Positions 1-8,868 of a stretch of DNA of 64,000 nucleotides are shown piece after piece. The notes beneath the pieces were generated by a model. The model was not told the DNA's origin. It ran no database searches and was given only the letters and a program-made list of their open reading frames with translations. A program made the position numbers and the translations under genes. The first letter of the stretch is position 1. The number at the start of each line of letters is the position of its first letter. This DNA is from Persephonella sp. (lineage in GTDB: Bacteria; Aquificota; Aquificia; Aquificales; Hydrogenothermaceae), in assembly GCF_027023985.1 (NCBI RefSeq), contig NZ_JALVTW010000033.1:124001-188000 (forward strand). Direction: 5' to 3'.

Positions 1-19
1 TCGGTGAAAGGCAATACTA

Positions 20-1291
20 ATGAAAAAGTTTTTCTTTGTATTTCTTATCTTAATAGGCTTCTCTTATGGTCAGGTTGTTATCGGAGAATGGAATAAACCT
101 GTAACACCTGTTATGGCAGATTATGTCAAAAGACTTATAAACAAAGCACAACAAGAAAACGCAAAAGTCGTTATTCTACAGCTGGACACCCCCGGTGGTC
201 TCGGAAGTGCAATGAGGGATGTTATTAAAACAATGATAAACTCGCCAATTCCTGTGGTTGTTTATGTTTATCCTCCCGGAGCACAGGCAGCATCAGCAGG
301 GGCAATAATCACAATATCGGCAGATATAGCAGCAATGGCTCCATCCACAAATATTGGTTCTGCATCGCCGGTAAACATGACTGGTAAAGATATAGACAAA
401 ACCATGAAGAAAAAAGTAATTAATGATATGCTGGCCTTTGTTAGAGCCATTGCAAAGGAAAAAGGGAGAAATATTAAAGTTATAGAAAAGATGATAACAG
501 AGGCAAAAAATCTATCTGCCGAAGAAGCCTTAAAGCAAAAAGTTATTGACGTTATAGCAACAGACCTAAATGATTTACTAAAAAAGATTAACGGTAGAAA
601 AATTAAAAAGGCTAGTTTTACCAAAACAATAAAACTTTCTCCTGACGAAAAAATTATTTATGTTAAGCAAAATTTCAAAGAAACCCTTCTCAGTATCCTT
701 ACAAATCCGGTTGTTGCATACTTGCTTCTTATGATTGGTTTTTACGGAATATTCTTTGAACTTTACCATCCGGGAAGCGTAATTCCCGGTGTTGTCGGTG
801 CAATATCTATATTACTTGCCCTTTATGCCCTTAACACAATATCTGTCAACTGGCTTGGAGTTCTACTGATATTACTGGGTATTCTGTTTTTTGTTCTGGA
901 AATAATAACCCCTACATTTGGAGCCCTTGCGGTAAGCGGTGTGATAGCTTTAATATTTGGTTCAATAATACTTATAAGTCCTGATTCACCTTACGGGGAT
1001 ATTCCTGTGAAAATTATACTTCCTGTAGCATTGTTCAGTGCTGCATTTTTCCTGACAATTGCATATCTTGGTATTAAGGCACAGATTAGAAAACCTGTAA
1101 CCGGCAAAGAGGGAATGATTGGTAAGATTGGAGTTGCAGAAACAGATATAAACCCGAAAGGAAAGGTATTTGTAGAAGGCGAAATATGGGATGCTTACTC
1201 TGAAGTTCCTATTAAAAAGGGCGAAGAAGTAAAAATATTATCAGTGGAGGGATTGAGATTAAAGGTCACAAGAGCCCACAGGAAACATTAA
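20..1291 (+). CDS. NfeD-family membrane-bound serine protease (ClpP class)
   Basis: A 423-residue membrane protease of the long NfeD (NfeD1b) type. Residues 1-17 form a signal peptide. A ClpP/crotonase-like protease domain follows (about 20-200), with the AASAG motif holding the likely nucleophile Ser92 and a Lys cluster at 130-132 where the family's Ser/Lys dyad expects its base. Several hydrophobic helices follow (about 225-355). The C-terminal 60-70 residues form the small beta-barrel NfeD domain (GKEGMIGKIGVAETD onward). Family members cleave hydrophobic segments of membrane proteins such as stomatins; no stomatin/slipin gene is visible here, though one could lie upstream of the window. 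The 3' end overlaps the next gene if that gene starts at the ATT proposed below. Confidence 0.9.
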   Translation: MKKFFFVFLILIGFSYGQVVIGEWNKPVTPVMADYVKRLINKAQQENAKVVILQLDTPGGLGSAMRDVIKTMINSPIPVVVYVYPPGAQAASAGAIITISADIAAMAPSTNIGSASPVNMTGKDIDKTMKKKVINDMLAFVRAIAKEKGRNIKVIEKMITEAKNLSAEEALKQKVIDVIATDLNDLLKKINGRKIKKASFTKTIKLSPDEKIIYVKQNFKETLLSILTNPVVAYLLLMIGFYGIFFELYHPGSVIPGVVGAISILLALYALNTISVNWLGVLLILLGILFFVLEIITPTFGALAVSGVIALIFGSIILISPDSPYGDIPVKIILPVALFSAAFFLTIAYLGIKAQIRKPVTGKEGMIGKIGVAETDINPKGKVFVEGEIWDAYSEVPIKKGEEVKILSVEGLRLKVTRAHRKH

Positions 1292-2373
1292 ACTTTAAAA
1301 ATTCTAAACCATTTACCGTAGGGGCAGAATTAGAGGTTCAGCTTGTAAATAGGGAAGATTTTTCTTTATCTGATAGTGCAGATATTATTTTTAAAAATCT
1401 GCCTGAGGATTTGAAAGATATAGTCCAACCTGAAGTTCTTACATCAATGGTCGAGATTGTTTCCCCTGTATGTGAAAAACCAGAAGAAGTTGTTTATTAT
1501 CTTAGAAAAGCTCTTAAAGAGATAAATCAGATAGGTAAAGATTATGGTTTCATCATTTCTGCCCTTGGAACCCATACATTTGCCAGAAAAGAAGAAACCC
1601 ATATCACAGCAAAGGAAAGGTATCTTAGGTTATTAAAAGAACTTCAGATAGTCCTTAGACAGTTTTTGATATATGGACTTCATATACATGTAGGCTTTCC
1701 AGACAAAGAAAGTGCAGTCAGAGCATACAACCTGACAATAAACTATCTACCTGTTTTTCTTGGAATATCAACAAGCTCCCCATTTTTCTATGGAGAATTT
1801 ACAGGACTTCATTCATACAGGACAAAAATATTTGAACAGCTACCAAGAGCAGGTATTCCTGAATATTTTAAGGATTTTTCCCAGTTTGAAGAACTATTTT
1901 TCATTTTAAAAGATGAGGGTTTTATTGAAAGCATAAAGGATATATGGTGGGATGTCCGCATTCATCCAGACCTTGGGACTGTCGAGCTAAGGGTATGTGA
2001 TTCAAATCCGGAACTTGACAGAATTGAACTGCTTATCACTCTTTTTCAGGGAATATCAATGCTGGCACAAGAAATAAGAGTTCCCGAATTTTATTATCAG
2101 ATTTTAAAACAGAACAAATGGAATGCAACAAGACATTCAATCTATGGAAAATTCATAGATGTAAATAAGACATCAACCATAAAAGAAAAAGCTTTTGAAC
2201 TACTTGAAGACATACAAAAGAAAGGAATATTTGAGAAACTAAAAATAGAAAACCGTATAGAACAGCTTAAAAACGTGTTGAAAAAGAAGCCTGTTTCTGA
2301 AAAAATGATACTGGTTTACAAAAAGACAAATGATATCAGAATACTGGAAAGTCTGGGTTTTATCGAAGAATGA
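1258..2373 (+). CDS. YbdK-type carboxylate-amine ligase (glutamate-cysteine ligase 2 family), probable ATT start
   Basis: An ATP-grasp-like ligase of the GCS2/YbdK family, which joins glutamate to an amine such as cysteine. The first ordinary start codon in frame is TTG at 1411, but the frame is open further upstream and encodes FTVGAELEVQLVNRED, the family's N-terminal ATP/metal-binding GxELE motif. No ATG, GTG or TTG lies between the upstream stop (1213) and 1411. An ATT at 1258 sits 7 bases after a GGAGGG (1246-1251). From there the protein is 371 residues, the normal YbdK length, against 320 from the TTG. HIHVGFPD (about 1681-1704) and the WWDVRIHPDLGTVELRVCD stretch (about 1951-2007) are also typical. 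The gene would overlap nfeD by 34 bases. The stop overlaps the ggt start (ATGA). Family confidence is high; the exact start is inferred. Confidence 0.85.
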   Translation: MKGHKSPQETLNFKNSKPFTVGAELEVQLVNREDFSLSDSADIIFKNLPEDLKDIVQPEVLTSMVEIVSPVCEKPEEVVYYLRKALKEINQIGKDYGFIISALGTHTFARKEETHITAKERYLRLLKELQIVLRQFLIYGLHIHVGFPDKESAVRAYNLTINYLPVFLGISTSSPFFYGEFTGLHSYRTKIFEQLPRAGIPEYFKDFSQFEELFFILKDEGFIESIKDIWWDVRIHPDLGTVELRVCDSNPELDRIELLITLFQGISMLAQEIRVPEFYYQILKQNKWNATRHSIYGKFIDVNKTSTIKEKAFELLEDIQKKGIFEKLKIENRIEQLKNVLKKKPVSEKMILVYKKTNDIRILESLGFIEE

Positions 2374-3887
2374 AAGGTGTTATAGCAGCAGGAGATAGAC
2401 TAACAGCCGAAGCAGGAGCTGAGGTTCTCAAAAAAGGTGGAAATGCTTTTGATGCAGCCATAGCGGCACTACTTGCAGCTCCTCTTGCAGAACCTGCACT
2501 TACAAGTTTAGGTGGTGGTGGTTTTCTCCTTGCAATCGAAAAAAATTCCCTTCCAACAATTTATGACTTTTTTGTTGATGTTCCTCCAAGAAGAGCAGAA
2601 AATCCGGATTTTTTCCCTGTTTATGTGGATTTTGGCTCTACTGTTCAGGAGTTTCATATAGGTTGTGGCTCTGTGGCTATCCCCGGTATGATTGCCGGTA
2701 TATATCAGATATATAAAGAAAAAGCTTCAATGCCCCTTACAGAGCTTATAAAACCTGCATTAAAGTATGCAACCGAAGGAATTTATCTTTCAAAAATGCA
2801 GGCATCATTTGTCCAGCTCCTTGAACCTATTTTTACAGCAACAGAAGAATCAAGAAAAATCTATGCTCCCAATGGAAAGCTTATTGATGAAAACACTCTT
2901 TATAAAAATCCTGATTATGCAGAATTTTTACAAAGATTTGCAGAAGAGGGAGCATGGCTATTCTATGAAGGAGAAATAGCAGACCGGATAGACGCCCTAT
3001 GCAAAAAACATAATGGATTAATCAGAAAAGAAGATTTACGCAGATATACCGTTGCAGAAAAAGACCCTGTTTATTTCAGGTTCAGGGATTATGACATTTT
3101 CATAAACTCTCCACCTTCTCCCGGAGGAGTATTAATAGCATTTACGCTGAAACTTCTTGAAAAAGAGGATTTAGGAGATTTTGGAAGCATACAGCATATA
3201 TCAAAACTTATTGAAGCAATGCATACTACATATCTGTTTAGAAGGGAACACATTGACAAAAATATACATAAAACCGGCATAGAACTAATCATAGAGGACG
3301 AAAATCTGATCAAAACTTATCACAACTTTTTCAAAAAAAGGATTAATCTGTGGGGAAATACAACCCATATATCTATAATTGATGGATATGGAAACGCAGT
3401 TAGCACAACTACAACTAACGGGGAAGGTTCAGGGTATATAATCCCAGAAACAGGGATAATGCTAAATAATATGCTTGGAGAAGAAGACCTTAATCCTGAA
3501 GGATTTTTCAAATGGCCTGAGTATGTCCGACTTCCATCTATGATGTCCCCAACTGCAGTTTTAAAGGAAAACCAGATAAAACTAATTTTAGGAAGTGCAG
3601 GAAGTAACAGAATTAGGAGTGCCATTATACAAACTATTTTGAATAACATAGTTTTTAATAAAAATGTAAAAGAAGCGGTAGAACTACCAAGAATACATTA
3701 TGAAAACCATGTGGTTTTTATTGAGCCTGGATATTCTGAAGAAATCATTAAAAAGGCAGAAAAAATATATGAAACAGTAGTGTTTCAAGAAAAAAGCCTT
3801 TTTTTCGGTGGTGTTCAGGCTGTTACAGGTGATTTTGAGGGGGCAGGAGACCCCCGTAGAGGCGGATACGTTATAAAAGTAGATTAA
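2370..3887 (+). CDS. ggt: Gamma-glutamyltransferase
   Basis: An Ntn-hydrolase that transfers or hydrolyses gamma-glutamyl groups and is made as a precursor that cleaves itself. The N-terminal part (AAGDRLTAEAGAEVLKKGGN, then GGGGFLL) matches the large subunit. NTTHISIIDGYGNAVSTTTT contains the processing site, with Thr331 the predicted new N-terminus and nucleophile of the small subunit. At 505 residues it is shorter than the roughly 580 of E. coli Ggt. It starts directly with the catalytic fold and shows no signal peptide, so a cytoplasmic location is possible. It overlaps the upstream ligase by 4 bases, so one gene makes and the other breaks gamma-glutamyl bonds. It converges on ftsY with a 4-base overlap. 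Confidence 0.92.
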   Translation: MKGVIAAGDRLTAEAGAEVLKKGGNAFDAAIAALLAAPLAEPALTSLGGGGFLLAIEKNSLPTIYDFFVDVPPRRAENPDFFPVYVDFGSTVQEFHIGCGSVAIPGMIAGIYQIYKEKASMPLTELIKPALKYATEGIYLSKMQASFVQLLEPIFTATEESRKIYAPNGKLIDENTLYKNPDYAEFLQRFAEEGAWLFYEGEIADRIDALCKKHNGLIRKEDLRRYTVAEKDPVYFRFRDYDIFINSPPSPGGVLIAFTLKLLEKEDLGDFGSIQHISKLIEAMHTTYLFRREHIDKNIHKTGIELIIEDENLIKTYHNFFKKRINLWGNTTHISIIDGYGNAVSTTTTNGEGSGYIIPETGIMLNNMLGEEDLNPEGFFKWPEYVRLPSMMSPTAVLKENQIKLILGSAGSNRIRSAIIQTILNNIVFNKNVKEAVELPRIHYENHVVFIEPGYSEEIIKKAEKIYETVVFQEKSLFFGGVQAVTGDFEGAGDPRRGGYVIKVD

Positions 3888-4798
3888 TCAAACAGGGCAT
3901 CAACAAAAGCCTTTGCATCAAACGGCTGTAGGTCTTCTATTCCTTCACCAACACCTATAAACTTAATAGGAATTTTAAGCTCTTTACATATTGGTATAAT
4001 TGCCCCGCCTTTTGCCGTTCCATCTAATTTTGTAATTACTATTCCTGTTATATCTGTTGCTTCTTTGAAGACTTTGGCCTGATTTATTGAGTTCTGTCCT
4101 ATTGTTCCATCAAGAACAAGTATAGTTTCAACAGGTTGATTTGGCATAAGTTTTTGTATTGTCCTTTTTATTTTTTGGAGTTCCTTTATAAGATGGTCTT
4201 TTGTGTGCAATCTACCTGCAGTATCAATTAGAACAATATCGTCACCTCTGCTTTTAGCTGAATTTACAGCATCATACACAACAGCTGCAGGGTCAGCTCC
4301 CGGAGAATGTTTAACAATTCTTGCCCCTGCCCTTTCTGCCCATACTTCAAGCTGGTCTATGGCTGCTGCCCTGAATGTATCTGCTGCGGCAAGAACAACA
4401 GACTTACCTTCTTTCACAAACTGGGCTGCTAACTTTCCAACGGTGGTTGTTTTACCGCTGCCGTTTATACCCAGGAACAAAATCACAGCAGGTTTCTCAT
4501 TTCCAAGGTTTAGAGGTTTTTCACATTCTTTTAAAATCTCGTAAAGCTTTTCCTTAAGAAGTTCTTTAAGCTCTTCTCCGTCCTTTAATCTTCTTTTTTT
4601 GCTTTCTTTTCTTAAAAAATCTAGAATTTCCTCTGTTTCCTTTACTCCAACATCTGCCTTAAGAAGAACCATCTCAATATCTTCAAAAAGTTCCTCATCT
4701 ATTTTTCTACCAAAAGATATGCTGCTAAAAGTATCAACAAATTGTTTTTTAGTTTTTTCAAGGCCGGATTTTAATCTGTCAAACATAGACTTGAACAT
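3884..4798 (-). CDS. ftsY: Signal recognition particle receptor FtsY
   Basis: The SRP receptor GTPase, which docks ribosome-SRP complexes at the membrane. It has a short helical N domain (about 1-85) and a G domain with P-loop GINGSGKTT, DTAGR and TKLDGTAKGG. The acidic A domain of E. coli FtsY is missing, as in most compact bacterial FtsY proteins. I chose ATG at 4798 (304 residues) because a GAGGTGG lies just upstream; the GTG at 4810 sits at the edge of that ribosome-binding site and is unlikely to be used. Its partner Ffh is encoded at 57692-59020. It is transcribed away from the gene at 4926. Confidence 0.96.
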   Translation of the reverse strand: MFKSMFDRLKSGLEKTKKQFVDTFSSISFGRKIDEELFEDIEMVLLKADVGVKETEEILDFLRKESKKRRLKDGEELKELLKEKLYEILKECEKPLNLGNEKPAVILFLGINGSGKTTTVGKLAAQFVKEGKSVVLAAADTFRAAAIDQLEVWAERAGARIVKHSPGADPAAVVYDAVNSAKSRGDDIVLIDTAGRLHTKDHLIKELQKIKRTIQKLMPNQPVETILVLDGTIGQNSINQAKVFKEATDITGIVITKLDGTAKGGAIIPICKELKIPIKFIGVGEGIEDLQPFDAKAFVDALFD

Positions 4799-4925
4799 TT
4801 TCCACCTCACGTGTATTTTTATTTAGTAAACTAATTAAGTTATACAGGTTATACATAAAATTTATTTTTACAAGCATTTAATTACCATAAAGTATAGCCG
4901 ATAATAGAAAAAAAAGGAGGGTAAT

Positions 4926-5213
4926 ATGAGGATTTTATACGGATTTATTTTATCATTTTTTATTATGCTTCCGTCAATAGCTGGGGAAACAACCACAAGT
5001 GAATTACTTGATGAAGCTCAAAACTCAATAAAAGCTGCTTTTGAAAGTGGATGTGCAAAACTTGCTCCTTACGAGTTTTCTAAAGCAGAAACTTACTACT
5101 ACATTGCCAGAGAAGAAACATCAAAACTAAACACAAAAGCTGGAGATGCTGCAGCTATGAAAGCAATAGAATGGGCTCTTAAAGCAATGTCAAAAAGGTA
5201 TGGGGAGGAATAA
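4926..5213 (+). CDS. Small secreted helical protein, DUF4398-like
   Basis: A 95-residue protein that I do not recognise by name. It starts after a strong ribosome-binding site (AAAAGGAGGGTAAT). Residues 1-20 are a cleavable signal peptide ending near SIAG. The remainder is predicted helical, with the segment CAKLAPYEFSKAETYYYIA (43-61). A similar segment, CAPEEIGKAEAYIDAI, occurs in the OmpA-family lipoprotein encoded 3 bases downstream, so the two are likely a co-expressed periplasmic pair. APxEFxKAE-type helices are typical of DUF4398-like envelope proteins. It is more likely structural than enzymatic. Confidence 0.7.
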   Translation: MRILYGFILSFFIMLPSIAGETTTSELLDEAQNSIKAAFESGCAKLAPYEFSKAETYYYIAREETSKLNTKAGDAAAMKAIEWALKAMSKRYGEE

Positions 5214-5216
5214 AAG

Positions 5217-6044
5217 ATGATTAAGAAAATTACCGGAACAGTTGTAATAGCAGGATTATTAATATCTGGTTGTGCCACTAAGAAATCCAGCGATACAAAT
5301 CTTTTTCAAAAAAATATAAATCAAGAAATTCAAGCACTCAATCAAGAAATTGAAAAATTATACAAACTTCATGTAAAAGAGTGTGCTCCTGAAGAAATTG
5401 GAAAGGCAGAGGCTTATATTGATGCTATAGATGGTCTTGCATACATTGACCCAGATACAGGACAGATAGTAAAAACCCAAATAAAGACAATAGACAAAAT
5501 TCTGTATAAAAATAAAGCTCAAAAGTATGTAGCCCTTGCAAGAAATAAGGTTTACAGTGATGTAGATGGTGATGGTATTCCTTGTTATCAAGAGATAGAA
5601 CAGGGGACTAATCCATTTGAAGCGGAAAACAAAAAAGTATCACAACAGACAACTGAAAAACCGAAAAAACTCCCTGAAATTAAAGCCGGCTATAGACCTT
5701 TAAAACTCCATGCAAGAATTCACTTTGATTTTGATAAATACACAATCAAAAAAGATTACCTCCCATATCTGAATGTTATTACCAGATATCTAAAAGCCCA
5801 CGATGAACTCAAAATTAAAATTGTTGGCTACACAGACAGTATAGGAAGTAAAGCTTACAATGACAGGCTTGCAAGAAAAAGAGCAGAAGCAATTAAAAGA
5901 TATCTTGTGAAACACGGAATATCCCCTGAAAGAATTGAAATCATAGGGAAAGGTAAAGAAGATTATCTGTTTGACAATAAAACTCCTCTGAACAGATTTA
6001 CAAACAGAAGAGCTGAATTTTTCGTAATGGAACCTACCCAATAA
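5217..6044 (+). CDS. OmpA-family peptidoglycan-binding lipoprotein
   Basis: A 275-residue outer-membrane lipoprotein. The signal peptide ends in lipobox LISGC, with Cys19 the lipid-modified residue. A helical region (about 30-110) contains the CAPEEIGKAEAY motif shared with the preceding gene. DVDGDGIPCYQEIEQGTNPF (116-135) is a thrombospondin type 3-like calcium-binding repeat. A low-complexity linker follows. Residues about 165-272 are an OmpA C-terminal domain (IHFDFDKYTI, then GYTDSIGSKAYNDRLARKRA, then NRFTNRRAEFF), which binds diaminopimelate in peptidoglycan. It resembles Pal, but the calcium-binding linker and N-terminal helices are extra. It forms an operon with 4926-5213. Confidence 0.88.
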   Translation: MIKKITGTVVIAGLLISGCATKKSSDTNLFQKNINQEIQALNQEIEKLYKLHVKECAPEEIGKAEAYIDAIDGLAYIDPDTGQIVKTQIKTIDKILYKNKAQKYVALARNKVYSDVDGDGIPCYQEIEQGTNPFEAENKKVSQQTTEKPKKLPEIKAGYRPLKLHARIHFDFDKYTIKKDYLPYLNVITRYLKAHDELKIKIVGYTDSIGSKAYNDRLARKRAEAIKRYLVKHGISPERIEIIGKGKEDYLFDNKTPLNRFTNRRAEFFVMEPTQ

Positions 6045-6056
6045 AGGTGAATAAAT

Positions 6057-6545
6057 GTGGCTGCAGGGAGAACGCACGATTTAATAAATCTGTCTGTTCT
6101 TCCTGTGGCTGTTTATTATCTTCAGCCTGACAGTCCACTGGGTTTTATAGGTGGATACTTTATAGGAACTTTTTTCCTATCCCCTGATAACGATATTTTC
6201 CACTCAAAACCTAACAAACGCTGGAAAACTTTTAGATTTCTCTGGTATCCATACACAAAGCTTTTCTCCCATAGGGGAATATCCCATATTCCTGTTCTGG
6301 GAATGCTAACTAAATTGTTATATCTTACTGTTATATTTTCTATAATATCTGCAATTATCCTTATACCTATTTATTTTTACAGACCTGATTTATTTTCACA
6401 GGTTGATATAAATCCCCGAATAATAAAAGGATACCTTTTACATCCTTTCACAGTTTCTTTCTTTTTTGGTCTTATACTATCAGAGATAGTTCATATAATT
6501 ACTGATATCATATATTCAGCAATGAAAAAATTGAAGGTGCTATAG
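6057..6545 (+). CDS. Predicted membrane metal-binding hydrolase (DUF2227 type)
   Basis: A 162-residue membrane protein starting at GTG 6057, with AAGGTGA six bases upstream. The frame beginning at ATG 6055 does not give this protein. The N-terminus AAGRTHDLIN, then SPDNDIF, a Lys/Arg-rich stretch, and SHRGISHIPVLG are the conserved His/Asp motifs of the DUF2227/COG2389 putative metal-binding family. Hydrophobic segments lie at about 75-100 and 120-150. The substrate is unknown. It sits between the OmpA-like lipoprotein and the site-2 protease, with gaps of about 10 bases, so it is probably in the same transcript. Confidence 0.72.
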   Translation: MAAGRTHDLINLSVLPVAVYYLQPDSPLGFIGGYFIGTFFLSPDNDIFHSKPNKRWKTFRFLWYPYTKLFSHRGISHIPVLGMLTKLLYLTVIFSIISAIILIPIYFYRPDLFSQVDINPRIIKGYLLHPFTVSFFFGLILSEIVHIITDIIYSAMKKLKVL

Positions 6546-6554
6546 AAGGGAAAT

Positions 6555-7670
6555 ATGAATTTTAAATCAATTCCGCTGTTTAAAGTTTTCGGCATTCAGG
6601 TAAACCTTGATTTTAGCTGGTTTATTGTATTTTTCTTAATTACATTTACTCTGGCAGAAGCTTTTTATCCTTATTATTATCCTGGGCACAGCTTTCTGGT
6701 CTATTTATTTGTAGGTGCCATATCTGCAATACTGCTATTTGCTTCTGTTCTGCTACATGAGTTATCCCATTCAATTGTGGCAATAAAGCATGGTATTCCT
6801 GTAAGAGAGATAGACCTTTTTATATTCGGTGGAGTGGCTATGATAGAAGAAGAAGCCCCTTCTCCGAAAGTAGAATTTTTGGTTGCCATTGCAGGTCCTC
6901 TATGTAGCTTTGCACTGGCATTTTTATTTTTTATACTGGCTTATTTTTACCCTCAAAATGACTTACTAAACGGGATAATAAACTATCTTATGTATGTTAA
7001 TCTTGCCCTTGGTCTATTTAACCTTGTTCCTGCTTTTCCACTGGATGGAGGGAGAATTCTAAGGTCAATAATCTGGGCTAAAAAAGATATTATTACAGCT
7101 ACTAAGGTAAGCAGCTGGACAGGGACAATGTTTGCTTATTTCCTCATGCTTCTGGGACTGTTATCCTTAATACAAGGAAGTTTTATTAATGCCTTGTGGT
7201 ATGGATTTTTAGGACTATTTTTGAAAAATGCTGCCAAGGTAAGTTTTGAACAGACTAAACTATCTGTAATTCTCTCACAATACAAAGTCGAACAATTTAT
7301 GCATACTATAAAGCCCGTCTTACCGGATGAAACCATATCGGAGTTTATGCTTCACCATTATCCTATGTATAACACAAGAATATTTCCGGTTATTGGGAAA
7401 GATGGGAAAATTTATGTTGTGGATATTTTTGATATTAAATCTATTCCACAAACCCAGTGGGATACAATTAAGGTGGCTGATATAGCAAAACCACTTGTAG
7501 CCTACGTAAGCCCTTACGATACGTTAATGAAAGCCTTAAAATTAATGAATAGATACCAGCTTAATGAACTACCTGTGATTTATGGAAATACAGTTTTGGG
7601 AATAATAAAACGGGATGTTATAGAAAGTTTATTAGAAAGATATATGTTACAGGAAAAATTTGGAAGGTGA
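6555..7670 (+). CDS. Site-2 family zinc metalloprotease with CBS domains (M50B)
   Basis: A 371-residue polytopic intramembrane protease. The HExxH-type zinc motif is HELSH (about residues 68-72), and the third ligand motif is NLVPAFPLDGGR (about 155-166), both inside hydrophobic helices. The C-terminal third, after about residue 235, is soluble and resembles a tandem CBS domain pair (DTLMKALKLMNRYQLNELPVI), the arrangement of archaeal and SpoIVFB-like S2P proteases in which adenine nucleotides modulate activity. The substrate is unknown. It starts 10 bases after the preceding gene, and its stop lies 5 bases before the cinA start. Confidence 0.9.
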   Translation: MNFKSIPLFKVFGIQVNLDFSWFIVFFLITFTLAEAFYPYYYPGHSFLVYLFVGAISAILLFASVLLHELSHSIVAIKHGIPVREIDLFIFGGVAMIEEEAPSPKVEFLVAIAGPLCSFALAFLFFILAYFYPQNDLLNGIINYLMYVNLALGLFNLVPAFPLDGGRILRSIIWAKKDIITATKVSSWTGTMFAYFLMLLGLLSLIQGSFINALWYGFLGLFLKNAAKVSFEQTKLSVILSQYKVEQFMHTIKPVLPDETISEFMLHHYPMYNTRIFPVIGKDGKIYVVDIFDIKSIPQTQWDTIKVADIAKPLVAYVSPYDTLMKALKLMNRYQLNELPVIYGNTVLGIIKRDVIESLLERYMLQEKFGR

Positions 7671-7674
7671 AAAA

Positions 7675-8868
7675 ATGAGAATATTTATTCTTATAACTGG
7701 CTCCGAGTTTACATATGGTCTAAAACAGGAAAAAAATTCTCTTTTTATAGCAAAAGAAGCCCTTAAAAGAGGTGCAGATGTTGTTGGAACAGCAATAGCC
7801 CCTGATGATATCTATACAATCCAATATTTTCTAAAAATGGGGCTGGACAAATCTGATGTGGTAATTGTATCAGGGGGACTAGGACCCACTGAAGATGATG
7901 TAACCCGGGAAGCTGTATCAGAAGCCATCGGAGTTCCTCTTATATATGATGAACAGTGGCTAAAAAGGATCAAAGAAACACTTAAACAGCAAGGTAGGGA
8001 AATTACAGATGATATTAAGAAAATGGCAAGGCTCCCTTATGGCGCTAAAAAAATAGAAAATCCGGTAGGAAAAGCCCTTGGATTTATAAAAGTCCTTGAT
8101 GATGTCCAAAAGGCTGTTGTATGTGTTCCAGGTGTCCCTTCAGAAATGAAGCCAATGGTTTTAAAAGCCTTTGAATTACTTGGTTTAAATGAAACTAAAG
8201 GATTTATTCATCTGTTCAGAACATTTGGCAAGCCTGAAGCAGAAATTAATTATATGCTGAAGGATATAGAAAATCTTGTTTTAAATAGTTCACCTAAAGG
8301 TGTTGATATATACGTTGTAGAAAAAGAAAGCTTTTTTCTTGAAAACAAAGTAAAAGTAATCAGAGAAAGACTTGGAGAATTAATTTATACAGAAGAAGAA
8401 AAGGAAATGGAAGAAGTTGTGGGGAATTTACTCAAGGAAAAAAGTAAAACCATCTCCACTGCAGAGTCTTCAACAGGAGGATTAATAGCTGCCAGAATAG
8501 TAAATGTCTCCGGTGCTTCTGAATATTTTATGGGTAGTATTGTTTCTTACTCAAATCAAGTAAAGATTAATCAACTTGGAGTAAACAAAAAAGATATTGA
8601 AAAATACGGTGCTGTTAGCGAAACCGTTGGCAGACAGATGGTTGAAGGGATAAAAAAACTTCTTAAAACAGATATAGCTTTATCTGACACAGGAATTGCA
8701 GGTCCAACAGGTGGAACACCTGAAAAACCGGTAGGTTTACATTATGTAGGTTATTCAGATGAAAATAAAACGGAAGTTCATAGGGTAGTATTTAAAGGAG
8801 AAAGAAATGATGTTCGCCTTGCTGTATCCCAGTTTGCACTAAACCTTGTCCGGTTAAACCTCAGGTAG
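7675..8868 (+). CDS. cinA: CinA-like protein (nicotinamide nucleotide amidohydrolase family)
   Basis: A two-domain CinA protein of 397 residues. The N-terminal MoCF/COG1058 domain has VVSGGLGPTEDD. The C-terminal CinA domain (from about residue 245) has TAESSTGGLIAARI and SDTGIAGPTGG, the active-site signature of NMN deamidase/amidohydrolase. The family works in pyridine nucleotide repair and salvage. I chose ATG 7675 because GGAAGGTGA lies just before it; the in-frame TTG at 7660 precedes that site. The 3' end overlaps the convergent diguanylate cyclase gene by 15 bases. Confidence 0.9.
   Translation: MRIFILITGSEFTYGLKQEKNSLFIAKEALKRGADVVGTAIAPDDIYTIQYFLKMGLDKSDVVIVSGGLGPTEDDVTREAVSEAIGVPLIYDEQWLKRIKETLKQQGREITDDIKKMARLPYGAKKIENPVGKALGFIKVLDDVQKAVVCVPGVPSEMKPMVLKAFELLGLNETKGFIHLFRTFGKPEAEINYMLKDIENLVLNSSPKGVDIYVVEKESFFLENKVKVIRERLGELIYTEEEKEMEEVVGNLLKEKSKTISTAESSTGGLIAARIVNVSGASEYFMGSIVSYSNQVKINQLGVNKKDIEKYGAVSETVGRQMVEGIKKLLKTDIALSDTGIAGPTGGTPEKPVGLHYVGYSDENKTEVHRVVFKGERNDVRLAVSQFALNLVRLNLR

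Noticed and set aside
3838-3860. GGGGG...CCCCC hairpin near the end of ggt
   Set aside because: Inside coding sequence, with no T tract after it, so not a terminator.
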